A stretch of DNA of 64,000 bases from Bacillus sp. FJAT-27445 (lineage in GTDB: Bacteria; Bacillota; Bacilli; Bacillales; Cytobacillaceae), in contig NZ_LMTI01000003.1 of NCBI RefSeq assembly GCF_001510665.1, positions 521,039 through 585,038 on the forward strand. Direction: 5' to 3'. A model generated the notes under the pieces. It was not told the origin of the DNA. It saw only the letters and a list, made by a program, of their open reading frames with translations, and did no database searches. A program made the position numbers and the translations under genes. Position 1 is the stretch's first letter; the number at the start of each line of letters is the position of its first letter. Below are positions 16,351-24,245 of this stretch, in pieces.

Positions 16351-16806
16351 TTAATCTGCCGGTACAGGGGTCGGTGTTCCTTCCCCAAAATGTTTGTAGT
16401 GGTCTACAATGGTTTCATGGATTTTCTTCAGGTCCTTACCGTCTTGTTTCAACATTACCGCCTCCCGGGCGATATTGACACAAACGTCTCAGGCAGTCCC
16501 GTGTGGTGTCCATTCAGTTACAGCTTGATCTCCGTCCATATTAACAACAAAGCAGTCAAGGTTGTTTTCATGGCCGGATTCAGCGCCGCATCCGCAATAG
16601 CATGGAACTGATTCAAGTACTTCAGGGTATTTGGCCGCCAAAAGATAAACCTCTTCAACTTTCTTTGGGGATTTCTTTACATAATCTGGAAGGGCTAAAT
16701 GCTTCTCATCTAGCTCTAGATTTGAAGTATCCAAAGAGGTACAGGCAGAAATGATGCCAATAGAAAGAATTGCGATTATGAGCAGCAAGAATCTTGATTG
16801 TTTCAT
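16351..16806 (-). CDS. PCYCGC-motif lipoprotein, predicted selenoprotein (TGA = Sec106)
   Basis: Seen: a 151-residue frame if the TGA at 16491-16489 is read through. It has a lipoprotein signal (LLIIAILSIGIISAC, lipid Cys near residue 22), the family motif PCYCGCGAESGH, LDCFV, then HGTA-TGA-DVCVNIAREAV and a tail ending GEGTPTPVPAD before TAA. Known: the PCYCGC family (PF13798) normally has a C-x-x-C-V-x-I block here, so TGA stands where the first Cys belongs. Inferred: TGA encodes selenocysteine, giving Sec-x-x-Cys. A 17-nt hairpin follows the TGA at SECIS distance. The tandem neighbour has the same TGA and tail. Start ATG 16806 is 6 nt behind AAAGGAG. Standard annotation would stop at the TGA. 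Probable extracytoplasmic redox or copper role. Confidence 0.8.
16457..16473 (-). promoter_or_regulatory. SECIS-like hairpin of the first PCYCGC gene
   Basis: Minus-strand ATCGCC-CGGGA-GGCGGT folds into a 6-bp stem with a 5-nt loop whose second base is G. It starts 15 nt after the TGA and the loop starts 21 nt after it, inside the coding frame, the range known for bacterial SECIS elements. Confidence 0.65.
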
Positions 16807-17052
16807 ACGCATCTCCTTTTTTATTTAGCAAGTAGATCAAAAGAGGGATTTTCGGAGATGACTCTTCTCCTGCTTGCTTCATCACGGAAACCCATTTGAA
16901 ATACTTGTCTTACTAATAGAATGAAGGAAAAGTATGCAGAAATTATCGAGAAACCGTTAAGTAATTTCGAACAATGTGTCCGAATTCATGGAATGGACCT
17001 TTTTTCGTTACAGCCAAAAGGTGTTGCTTTCCATCCGCACTTTTGACAAATC

Positions 17053-17076
17053 AAAAACCACCCCAGTTGGAGTGGC
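17053..17076 (-). terminator. Terminator of the second PCYCGC gene
   Basis: Minus strand GCCACTCC-AACT-GGGGTGGT followed by TTTT, located just beyond the distal TAA at 17089. Confidence 0.75.
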
Positions 17077-17088
17077 TTTCATTTGAAT

Positions 17089-17550
17089 TTAATTAGATGG
17101 AATGGGGGTTGGTGTTCCTTCCCCATAGGATGAGTATTTATCAACGATTTTTTCATGGATTTCCTTCATGCCTTTACCGTTTTGCTTCATTTGTACCGCC
17201 TCCCGGGCGATATTGACACAAATGTCTCAAGCGGTGCCGTGGTTATCCCATTCAGTTACAGCGTTTTTGTCACCCATGCCTTTTACAAAACAGTCAAGGT
17301 TGCTCTTATGGCCAGAACCGGCTCCGCAGCTGCAGTAGCAAGGTACAGATGCAAGTACTTCTGGATATTCCCCGGCCATTACATAGGTTTCCTGGACTTT
17401 CTCCGGGGTTGCCAGGACAAAGTCAGGAAGCGCAGCATGCTTTGAATCCAGCTTTAGCTCATCACTCTTTGCGGAGTCCGAACTGCAGGCTGAAATGATG
17501 CCAATTGTGAGGATTGCAATCATCAACAGCAAATATTTAAAATTCCTCAT
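17089..17550 (-). CDS. PCYCGC-motif lipoprotein paralogue, predicted selenoprotein (TGA = Sec108)
   Basis: Seen: 153 residues across an in-frame TGA (17229-17227). Lipoprotein signal YLLLMIAILTIGIISAC, motif PCYCSCGAGSGH (Ser for the second Gly of PCYCGC), LDCFV, then NHGTA-TGA-DICVNIAREAV and a tail ending GEGTPTPIPSN with TAA at 17089. The tail is about 60 percent identical to that of the neighbour, with conservative changes (V/I, L/M, D/N), and the TGA is in the same place. Inferred: Sec-x-x-Cys redox pair. ATG 17550 follows GGGAGGGAGAAGG. The two genes lie head to tail, 282 nt apart, each with its own terminator, so they are probably separately transcribed duplicates. Confidence 0.8.
17195..17211 (-). 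promoter_or_regulatory. SECIS-like hairpin of the second PCYCGC gene
   Basis: Identical 17-nt hairpin, same distance from the TGA as in the paralogue. From the TGA through the hairpin and the next base only one position differs between the two genes, far more similar than the rest of the genes. Confidence 0.65.
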
Positions 17551-17667
17551 AGCCTTCTCCCTCCCCTCCCGATATCATTTATAAATCTATTTTAACAAGG
17601 AATCCACGTTGGAAACCTTACCTTTTTCAAACATTTTGTGACACCGCTATTTGAGAGCAACACTTAT

Positions 17668-17682
17668 TGGTGCCTGGCACCA
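17668..17682. repeat. TGGTGCCTGGCACCA palindrome
   Basis: A 15-nt perfect palindrome around a central T in the gap before speD. Similar sequences are common intergenic elements in bacilli. Role unknown. Confidence 0.45.
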
Positions 17683-17813
17683 GCTGTATAAAAAATACCC
17701 CAGATGGGATGCCTCATACTAGCGCATCATAGGGAATGGGACAGGTTCTGTTTTTTTGATCATGAGGTTGGGTATTATAACAATATTTACTGTTTGTGGA
17801 GGGGGATTTCATC

Positions 17814-18710
17814 ATGGATTTGACGCCGCAGCAGCGGGTGGAGCTGCATGGTTTTAATAATTTGACGAAGAGTTTGAGTTTTAATATGTACGATATTTGT
17901 TATACCCAGACGAAGGAGGAGCGGGAAGCATATCTTGATTATATTGATGAGAGATATAATGCTGATCGCCTGACTAAAATTCTGAAGCATGTTGCTGACA
18001 TTATTGGAGCCAATGTGTTGAATGTGGCGAAGCAGGATTACGTGCCACAGGGGGCGAGCGTGACAATGCTTGTTTCCGAGGGGCCGGTTGTCGAGGTGCC
18101 GACCGAGGTTTTTGAGGAATCGCCCGGGCCACTGCCATCTACCGTTACGATTGCGCTTGACAAGAGCCATATCACCGTCCATACGTATCCCGAGTACCAT
18201 CCGGACGAGGGGATTAGCACGTTCCGAGCGGATATTGATGTATCGACTTGCGGGGAAATTTCGCCGCTGAAGGCGCTCAATTATTTGATTCATTCGTTCG
18301 AGACGGATGTGATGACGATGGATTACCGAGTTCGCGGATTCACGCGCGACAAGGAAGGATACAAGCTGTTCATCGATCATGAAATTTCTTCTATCCAGAA
18401 CTACATCCCCGACGAAATAATTGACCGCTACCAAATGATTGACGTGAACGTATACCAGGAACATATTTTCCATACGAAATGTAAACTAAGCGATTTTGAT
18501 TTGAACAATTATTTGTTCGGTTACACAAAGGACAAGCTCACAGAGGAGCAGCGCCAGGAAATCGAGGAAAGCATTAAATGGGAAATGGATGAGATTTTTT
18601 ACGGGAAAAATATTTACTTGGGCAGTTTTGACAAAAATGCCGAGAAAGCTTTCCGTGATAATCTTGAGTCTGAAGTCCAAAAGAAAAAGACCGATTCGGA
18701 GCCTGAATAA
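17814..18710 (+). CDS. speD: S-adenosylmethionine decarboxylase, long form
   Basis: A 298-residue protein matching the enterobacterial-type SpeD, which decarboxylates AdoMet to supply aminopropyl groups for spermidine. The proenzyme cleaves itself; the pyruvoyl-forming Ser is in [13 protein letters not shown] (about residue 122). Other family blocks are [44 protein letters not shown] and [10 protein letters not shown]. It is about 35 residues longer than E. coli SpeD, with a charged C-terminal tail. ATG 17814 has GGAGG 9 nt upstream. The short B. subtilis-type SpeD is a different length class, so this copy is of the longer class. The last codons form part of the terminator stem. Confidence 0.93.
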   Translation: MDLTPQQRVELHGFNNLTKSLSFNMYDICYTQTKEEREAYLDYIDERYNADRLTKILKHVADIIGANVLNVAKQDYVPQGASVTMLVSEGPVVEVPTEVFEESPGPLPSTVTIALDKSHITVHTYPEYHPDEGISTFRADIDVSTCGEISPLKALNYLIHSFETDVMTMDYRVRGFTRDKEGYKLFIDHEISSIQNYIPDEIIDRYQMIDVNVYQEHIFHTKCKLSDFDLNNYLFGYTKDKLTEEQRQEIEESIKWEMDEIFYGKNIYLGSFDKNAEKAFRDNLESEVQKKKTDSEPE

Positions 18711-18732
18711 GGCGCCGGATCGGTCTTTTTTT
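18687..18732 (+). terminator. speD terminator overlapping the coding end
   Basis: AAGACCGATTCGG pairs with CCGGATCGGTCTT (one mismatch) then TTTTTTT. The left arm lies in the last codons and the stop at 18710 is in the loop. Confidence 0.85.
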
Positions 18733-18834
18733 ATAAAAAATAACGTTCGCTGCACCTAAGTATGAACGCCCTGTTCGATGGCTAAGATGGAAGGTAAAGT
18801 ATGGAAGAGTGGGCATGCAGTGCCGAGGTGAAAA

Positions 18835-20295
18835 ATGACAGCGGACGTGAAAAATAAAGTTAGCACAAGCCTTGAGGCGAATGTGGATTTTTTTAAAAAA
18901 GAGCTCGGGGTTGATAAAAATTTTGATGTCATCCACCTGGAAGTGGAATACGCAGGGCGGAAAATGGCCCTGTTCATGGTTGATGGGCTCGTAAAAGACG
19001 ATATGCTTCACCTCCTGCTCAAATTTATGGCGAATTTAAAGGAGGATCAGCTCCAAAGCGCAACAATAAAGCAATTGATGAAGTCGTATCTCCCGTATAT
19101 TGAGCTTGAATCGACCGATGACCTGGATAAGGCTGCTGACACGGTACTTGCCGGTCCGACGGCGCTTGTTGTTGACGGGGAATCCGAGCTCATCATGATT
19201 GATGCAAGAACCTATCCTGTAAGAGGGCCAGAGGAGCCGGATACTGAACGTGTCGTAAGAGGCGCGCGCGATGGCTTTGTTGAGACGATTGTATTCAATA
19301 CGGCGCTGATCAGAAGGAGGGTGCGCGACCGGACGCTCAGGATGGAATACATCCAGGCTGGGCGTCGCTCGAAAACTGACATGATCGTCTGCTATATCGA
19401 GGACATTGCCGATGGGGAACTGGTCGAAAAGATTAAGGATAAGCTCTCCAACATCGACACGGACGGGCTGCCAATGGCCGAGAAAACCATTGAGGAATTC
19501 ATTACCGGCAGCCATTTGAATCCATTCCCGGCGGTCAGGTACACAGAAAGGCCCGATACGGCTGCGGTTCACCTGTTTGAAGGGCATGTATGTGTCCTGG
19601 TCGATGGGTCTCCAAGTGTATTGATTACACCGACAACGTATTGGCACCATCTTCAGCACGCCGAGGAATACCGGAACAAGCCGCTTGTCGGCGCTTATTT
19701 GCGAATTGTTCGGTTTTTAGCTGTATGGGCTTCGCTATTTTTGCTTCCGCTCTGGTACTTGCTTACGATCGACCCGAGCCTGGTGCCTAAAAGTATGAAA
19801 TTCATAGGCCCGAATGACCCTGGTAGAATACCTTTGTTCCTGCAATTTTTTATTATTGAACTTGGGATCGACATGCTGCGTATGGCGGCAATCCATACAC
19901 CGACATCGCTTGCGACGGCTCTTGGGCTTGTCGCCGCATTGATGATCGGGCAGGTCGCCGTTGAAGTCGGCCTTTTGACGAATGAGGTCATCCTGTATTT
20001 GGCGCTTGCCGCGATTGGCACATTCGCGACGCCCAGCTATGAATTAAGTCTTGCGAACCGGCTTGTCCGGCTGTTTTTGCTGATTGTAACAGCCTTGTTC
20101 CATACATTTGGGCTCGTCGTCGGGTCCACACTCGTCATCATTTATTTGGCACGGATGAAAAGCTTTGGCGTTCCTTATCTTTGGCCGTTTATCCCCTTTG
20201 ATATCCGGGCAATGCGCGACGTGCTGTTCAGGTCGCCCATTCCGCTAAAACATCAGCGCCCAAGAGTTCTTGATCCAAAGGATCCCGACAGGTAA
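18835..20295 (+). CDS. spoVAF: Stage V sporulation protein AF (GerA-family)
   Basis: A 486-residue protein of the GerA/SpoVAF family. A soluble N-terminal half (residues 1-290, with the conserved IIMIDARTYPVRGPEEPDTER block, RGARDGFVETIVFNT and VLVDGSPSVLITPTTYWHHLQ) is followed by about five membrane spans and the tail PLKHQRPRVLDPKDPDR. SpoVAF is made in the forespore with the spoVA genes and contributes to germination efficiency. Here it stands alone, without spoVAA-AE. ATG 18835 has GAGGTG upstream; a strong terminator follows. Indicates a spore former. Confidence 0.92.
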   Translation: MTADVKNKVSTSLEANVDFFKKELGVDKNFDVIHLEVEYAGRKMALFMVDGLVKDDMLHLLLKFMANLKEDQLQSATIKQLMKSYLPYIELESTDDLDKAADTVLAGPTALVVDGESELIMIDARTYPVRGPEEPDTERVVRGARDGFVETIVFNTALIRRRVRDRTLRMEYIQAGRRSKTDMIVCYIEDIADGELVEKIKDKLSNIDTDGLPMAEKTIEEFITGSHLNPFPAVRYTERPDTAAVHLFEGHVCVLVDGSPSVLITPTTYWHHLQHAEEYRNKPLVGAYLRIVRFLAVWASLFLLPLWYLLTIDPSLVPKSMKFIGPNDPGRIPLFLQFFIIELGIDMLRMAAIHTPTSLATALGLVAALMIGQVAVEVGLLTNEVILYLALAAIGTFATPSYELSLANRLVRLFLLIVTALFHTFGLVVGSTLVIIYLARMKSFGVPYLWPFIPFDIRAMRDVLFRSPIPLKHQRPRVLDPKDPDR

Positions 20296-20300
20296 AGAAA

Positions 20301-20337
20301 AGGGAACAGCATTTAGGGGCTGTTCCCTAATTCTTTT
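20301..20337 (+). terminator. spoVAF terminator
   Basis: AGGGAACAGC / GCTGTTCCCT stem followed by a T-rich tract. Confidence 0.85.
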
Positions 20338-20395
20338 GTCCTGAAAACCCCCACTTTGATCTATTTTAAAAAGCAACTTGCCTCACAAATTGCGA

Positions 20396-20563
20396 TTAGT
20401 CCTCGACAAATGGAAGCATGAGCACCTTCTTCGATTCACAGTACTGAAGCATAGGCTCACCTGCTAAAGGTACCGGGCTCATCGTATTGACGAAAACGGC
20501 TGCCTCGGCAACCGATACATCCCATGGCAGGGCAACTCGTCCACTTAAAAAACCACCTTTCAA
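20396..20563 (-). CDS. Small protein, 55 residues, TTG start
   Basis: A minus-strand frame beginning TTG with a near-perfect AAGGAGGTG ribosome site. It encodes MKGGFLSGRVALPWDV, SVAEAAVFVNTMSPVPL, then LQYCESKKVLMLPFVED. The strong ribosome site and balanced composition favour a real gene. No membrane segment or known motif. It faces leftward toward the spoVAF terminator. Function unknown. Confidence 0.55.
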   Translation of the reverse strand: MKGGFLSGRVALPWDVSVAEAAVFVNTMSPVPLAGEPMLQYCESKKVLMLPFVED

Positions 20564-20706
20564 ACTGCACCTCCTTTATCCTTGCCCAAATTCCTGCACC
20601 ACCAGCCAGTCCAGCCAAAAAATTGGGAAATAGAACCGCTTTTATGCAATTTTAAGCAAAATCAGGTATGATAGAATAAATAAATTACATTCTGGCTGGG
20701 GGAAAT

Positions 20707-21552
20707 ATGAAAGAATTAGATTATGATTTATATCAATATTTACTTTCCAATTCATCTAATATGACGGAGGAATGGCTTAGCCGCAGGAATGAACAAGCCG
20801 GTTCGCTGTACTCTAGCGTTGCATCCCCTGAGCTCGTCCAGAAACTCCGTGGCCAAAATAGGATGTTTAACGAACAGATAATAAAAGTGCTCATAGAGGA
20901 AGAAGAAGAATTTAAAAAGGGAATCACCCCCTGGACGAAGACCGTTTCGGAAGACAGGGTGAACGCCGGTGTTCCGCTTCACTACGTTCTTGAACAATTT
21001 GGAGTTTTCAGGAGCGTCATCCTCCTGTTTGTTGAAAACTTTTCCAGAGAACGCCAGGAAAAACTGAGTTTCGATGACATTTTCCGCTGGACGAGGCAAA
21101 TAAATTTCGCATTTGACAAGGTCATTGATTTATTTTCAAAGCATTATTACGAAATCTACAATAAGCTGATTTCTGAAAAAGAAAAGATTATCAACGAACT
21201 AAGCTCACCGGTTATCCCGGTTACAAAAGGAACAGGCGCCCTGCCGCTCATCGGCGTTATCGACATCGACCGGGCAACTGCCATATTGGAATCCGTCCTG
21301 AATCAATGCGCCGCAATGCGCATCAATCGGCTAGTTATTGATATGTCGGGAGTACCTGAAATGGACTCCGCCGTCGCATGTGAGCTGTCAAAATTAATCA
21401 AGGGATTGAACCTCATTGGCATCCGCGCAATCCTTTCGGGCATCCGTCCAGAGGTCGCCCAGGCCGCAGTTGCAAAGGGCATCAACTTCAATAACACGGA
21501 ATTCGAACTGGATCTTGCAGCAGCATTGTCAAAACTGTACTGGCAAAATTAA
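20707..21552 (+). CDS. RsbR-like protein with STAS domain
   Basis: A 281-residue protein: an RsbRD-type helical N-terminal domain (residues 1-150) and a C-terminal STAS domain (about 170-275) with VIDMSGVPEMDS and AILSGIRPEVAQA. RsbR paralogues form stressosomes with RsbS and gate sigma-B activation. In RsbRA two Thr are phosphorylated by RsbT; here the first position is Ser (DMSGVP) and the second is Ala (GIRPEVAQA), so phospho-control must differ. csbA, a sigma-B regulated gene in B. subtilis, follows by 30 nt. ATG with GGGGGAA upstream. Confidence 0.85.
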   Translation: MKELDYDLYQYLLSNSSNMTEEWLSRRNEQAGSLYSSVASPELVQKLRGQNRMFNEQIIKVLIEEEEEFKKGITPWTKTVSEDRVNAGVPLHYVLEQFGVFRSVILLFVENFSRERQEKLSFDDIFRWTRQINFAFDKVIDLFSKHYYEIYNKLISEKEKIINELSSPVIPVTKGTGALPLIGVIDIDRATAILESVLNQCAAMRINRLVIDMSGVPEMDSAVACELSKLIKGLNLIGIRAILSGIRPEVAQAAVAKGINFNNTEFELDLAAALSKLYWQN

Positions 21553-21582
21553 TTGCCGAAATTGAAAAAGGGGTGTTAAAAG

Positions 21583-21816
21583 GTGATTCAATATCTATCA
21601 GCATTCTTCCTGCCCGGTCTGGCTGTTATGCTGTTTGCCAGGGTCACCTATAACCGTGTCGTTGGACTTGCCCTGACAGTCGGCCTCATTGCCGCATCTG
21701 TCTACAAGGGCTACACCGATAGCTGGGGGCTCATCATCGTCGATGCCTTCTCTCTCACAGCAGGCTTCTGGGCCGCATCATTGCTCAAGCCAAAGCCAAC
21801 CGAAAAAAACGCCTGA
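21583..21816 (+). CDS. csbA: CsbA, general stress membrane protein
   Basis: A 77-residue protein with two to three membrane spans (FFLPGLAVMLFARV, VGLALTVGLIAASVY, LIIVDAFSLTAGFWAASL), matching CsbA (DUF2198) in length and pattern. It precedes uvrB as in B. subtilis, where it is transcribed by sigma-B. GTG start at 21583 is the least certain part. Molecular function unknown. A terminator follows. Confidence 0.85.
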   Translation: MIQYLSAFFLPGLAVMLFARVTYNRVVGLALTVGLIAASVYKGYTDSWGLIIVDAFSLTAGFWAASLLKPKPTEKNA

Positions 21817-21824
21817 TTACCCGC

Positions 21825-21845
21825 CTATTTTGGCGGGTTTTCTTC
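21825..21845 (+). terminator. csbA terminator
   Basis: CCCGCC-TATTTT-GGCGGG followed by TTTTC. Confidence 0.85.
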
Positions 21846-21970
21846 ATTACGAATCAATCCTGGCCTCTTTTTTTATATATAAAACTGGACCCATCTCCAA
21901 TTTCAGCTCCTTTTACCAGCTTTACAATTAAGAAAGATGAAAAAACAGGAGGAAAAACCAACAAAAAAAT

Positions 21971-21984
21971 CGAATATTTGTTCG
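21971..21984 (+). promoter_or_regulatory. LexA (SOS) box upstream of uvrB
   Basis: CGAATATTTGTTCG matches the Gram-positive LexA consensus CGAAC-N4-GTTCG at all but one base. A TTGACA at 21997-22002 lies just downstream, but a well-spaced -10 box is not clear. DNA damage control of uvrBA is expected. Confidence 0.8.
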
Positions 21985-22042
21985 TATAAAGTTGGTTTGA
22001 CAATACACCTTTGTGGTAGAATGTTTTTATAAGATTTTTGCA

Positions 22043-22141
22043 ATGCCGGAATTGAGAATTTCGGCATCCTTTCAGTTTTTCGAGCACTCGTATTCTCGTT
22101 TCCGCCCCAAATGCAAGTTTGAGCCCGGCCTGTTGCCGGGC
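22043..22141 (+). other. Two hairpins in the uvrB leader
   Basis: ATGCCGGAATT / AATTTCGGCAT (22043-22067), followed by a T-rich tract, and GCCCGG / CCGGGC (22123-22141). The long leader (over 200 nt) could carry an attenuator; otherwise nothing is seen between csbA and uvrB. Confidence 0.5.
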
Positions 22142-22258
22142 ATACTGATTAATATATGATTGGCCGGCGGGAATGCGGCTGCCCAACCCTAAAAAACATC
22201 ACAAACACATCCTTGATTGCCGATAAAAAGCTTTATTTTAGTATTGGAGGTTCGGACT

Positions 22259-24238
22259 GTGAAGAACCAATTTGAATTAGTATCTAAATACAAGCCCGCG
22301 GGAGACCAGCCGGAAGCCATTAAAAAGCTAGTTGATGGCATATATAAGGAGAAGCGCATCCAAACGCTTCTTGGCGCGACAGGTACGGGAAAGACGTTTA
22401 CCGTCTCCAATGTGATCAAGGAAGTAAATAAGCCTACGCTCGTCATTGCCCACAACAAGACACTGGCGGGCCAGCTGTACAGCGAGTTCAAGGAATTTTT
22501 TCCGAACAACGCCGTTGAATACTTCGTCAGCTACTACGATTATTACCAGCCGGAAGCTTATGTGCCACATACCGATACCTTCATTGAAAAAGACGCGAGT
22601 ATTAACGATGAGATTGACAAACTTCGCCACTCGGCGACTTCCGCTTTATTTGAGCGCCGTGATGTCATTATCATTGCTTCTGTCTCATGTATATATGGCC
22701 TCGGTTCTCCTGAGGAATATAAAGAAATGGTGCTCAGCCTAAGGACCGGCATGGAGATTGAGAGGAACAAACTCCTTCATAAGCTCGTCGACATCCAATA
22801 TGCGCGGAATGACATCGACTTCAAGCGCGGGACCTTCAGGGTGCGCGGGGATGTAGTCGAGATTTTTCCGGTTTCGAAGGATGAGCATTGCGTCAGGGTC
22901 GAATTTTTTGGCGATGAAATTGAACGGATCCGCGAGGTCGATGCCCTGACAGGCGAGATTATTGGTGAACGAAGCCATGTTGCGATTTTTCCGGCTTCCC
23001 ACTTCGTAACGAGGGAAGCGAAGCTCAGGGTTGCGATAGAGAATATTGAAAAGGAACTTGAGGAGCGCCTAGAGGAACTCCGCGCCGATGAAAAATTGCT
23101 GGAAGCTCAGAGGTTGGAGCAGCGGACCCGCTATGACCTTGAAATGATGCGGGAAATGGGCTTTTGCTCAGGGATCGAAAACTATTCTCGGCATTTAACA
23201 CTTAGGCCGCCAGGATCGACGCCGTACACGCTTCTGGATTATTTTCCGGACGATTTTATGATTGTCGCCGATGAGTCGCATGTTACGCTGCCTCAAATCC
23301 GGGGTATGTTTAATGGAGACAAGGCACGAAAGCAGGTGCTCGTTGATCACGGTTTTCGCCTGCCGTCCGCCCTGGATAACCGCCCTCTGAGATTTGAGGA
23401 GTTCGAACAGCATATTAACCAGCTGATTGCCGTTTCGGCGACACCTGGACCTTATGAGATTGAACGTACACCTGAAATGGTCGAGCAAATCATCCGTCCG
23501 ACCGGCCTTTTAGATCCAACAATTGATGTCCGGCCGATTGAAGGGCAAATTGACGACCTGATTGGTGAAATAAATGAACGGACCAAGCGGAATGAACGTG
23601 TCCTCGTGACAACGTTGACAAAGAAAATGTCCGAGGATCTGACCGACTACCTGAAGGAAATTGGCATCAAGGTGCAATATCTGCACTCCGAGGTCAAGAC
23701 ACTGGAACGGATTGAAATTATCCGCGAGTTGCGTCTTGGCAAGTATGATGTTCTCATTGGAATCAACCTTCTTCGGGAAGGCCTTGATATTCCGGAAGTC
23801 TCGCTTGTCGCCATCCTCGATGCCGATAAGGAAGGATTCCTCCGTTCCGAGCGCTCGCTGATCCAGACAATCGGCCGCGCCGCCCGGAACGAGCGGGGAC
23901 AAGTCATCATGTATGCCGATAAGATGACCAACTCGATGACCGTGGCGATTGAAGAAACAAAACGCCGCCGCGCCATCCAGGAAGAATACAACAAAAAGCA
24001 TGGAATTACGCCGATGACGATCCAAAAAGACATTCGCGCTGCAATCCGTGCCACACAGGCCGCCGAGGAAGGGGAAGATTATTCACCGAAAAAATCTCTC
24101 GGCAAGCTGGCTAAGAAGGACCGTGAGCGCGTAATTTCCGAAATGGAAAAAGAAATGAAGGAAGCCGCAAAAGCGCTTAACTTTGAACGCGCCGCCGAGC
24201 TTCGTGACCTAATACTAGAGTTGAAAGCGGAAGGATGA
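22259..24238 (+). CDS. uvrB: Excinuclease ABC subunit B
   Basis: A 659-residue UvrB, the damage-verifying helicase-like subunit of nucleotide excision repair. Visible: Walker [11 protein letters not shown], the beta-hairpin region [16 protein letters not shown]-like box DESH, helicase motifs [16 protein letters not shown] and TIGRAARN, and a C-terminal UVR motif for UvrC binding ([21 protein letters not shown] in two parts). GTG 22259 has GGAGG 8 nt upstream. uvrA follows after 7 nt, so they form one SOS operon. Confidence 0.97.
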   Translation: MKNQFELVSKYKPAGDQPEAIKKLVDGIYKEKRIQTLLGATGTGKTFTVSNVIKEVNKPTLVIAHNKTLAGQLYSEFKEFFPNNAVEYFVSYYDYYQPEAYVPHTDTFIEKDASINDEIDKLRHSATSALFERRDVIIIASVSCIYGLGSPEEYKEMVLSLRTGMEIERNKLLHKLVDIQYARNDIDFKRGTFRVRGDVVEIFPVSKDEHCVRVEFFGDEIERIREVDALTGEIIGERSHVAIFPASHFVTREAKLRVAIENIEKELEERLEELRADEKLLEAQRLEQRTRYDLEMMREMGFCSGIENYSRHLTLRPPGSTPYTLLDYFPDDFMIVADESHVTLPQIRGMFNGDKARKQVLVDHGFRLPSALDNRPLRFEEFEQHINQLIAVSATPGPYEIERTPEMVEQIIRPTGLLDPTIDVRPIEGQIDDLIGEINERTKRNERVLVTTLTKKMSEDLTDYLKEIGIKVQYLHSEVKTLERIEIIRELRLGKYDVLIGINLLREGLDIPEVSLVAILDADKEGFLRSERSLIQTIGRAARNERGQVIMYADKMTNSMTVAIEETKRRRAIQEEYNKKHGITPMTIQKDIRAAIRATQAAEEGEDYSPKKSLGKLAKKDRERVISEMEKEMKEAAKALNFERAAELRDLILELKAEG

Positions 24239-24245
24239 CTGCCTC

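Noticed and set aside
16489-16812. PCYCGC genes as short proteins or pseudogenes ending at TGA (also 17227-17550)
   Set aside because: Two copies share the TGA, conserved downstream codons, hairpin and distal terminators; random decay would not keep these.
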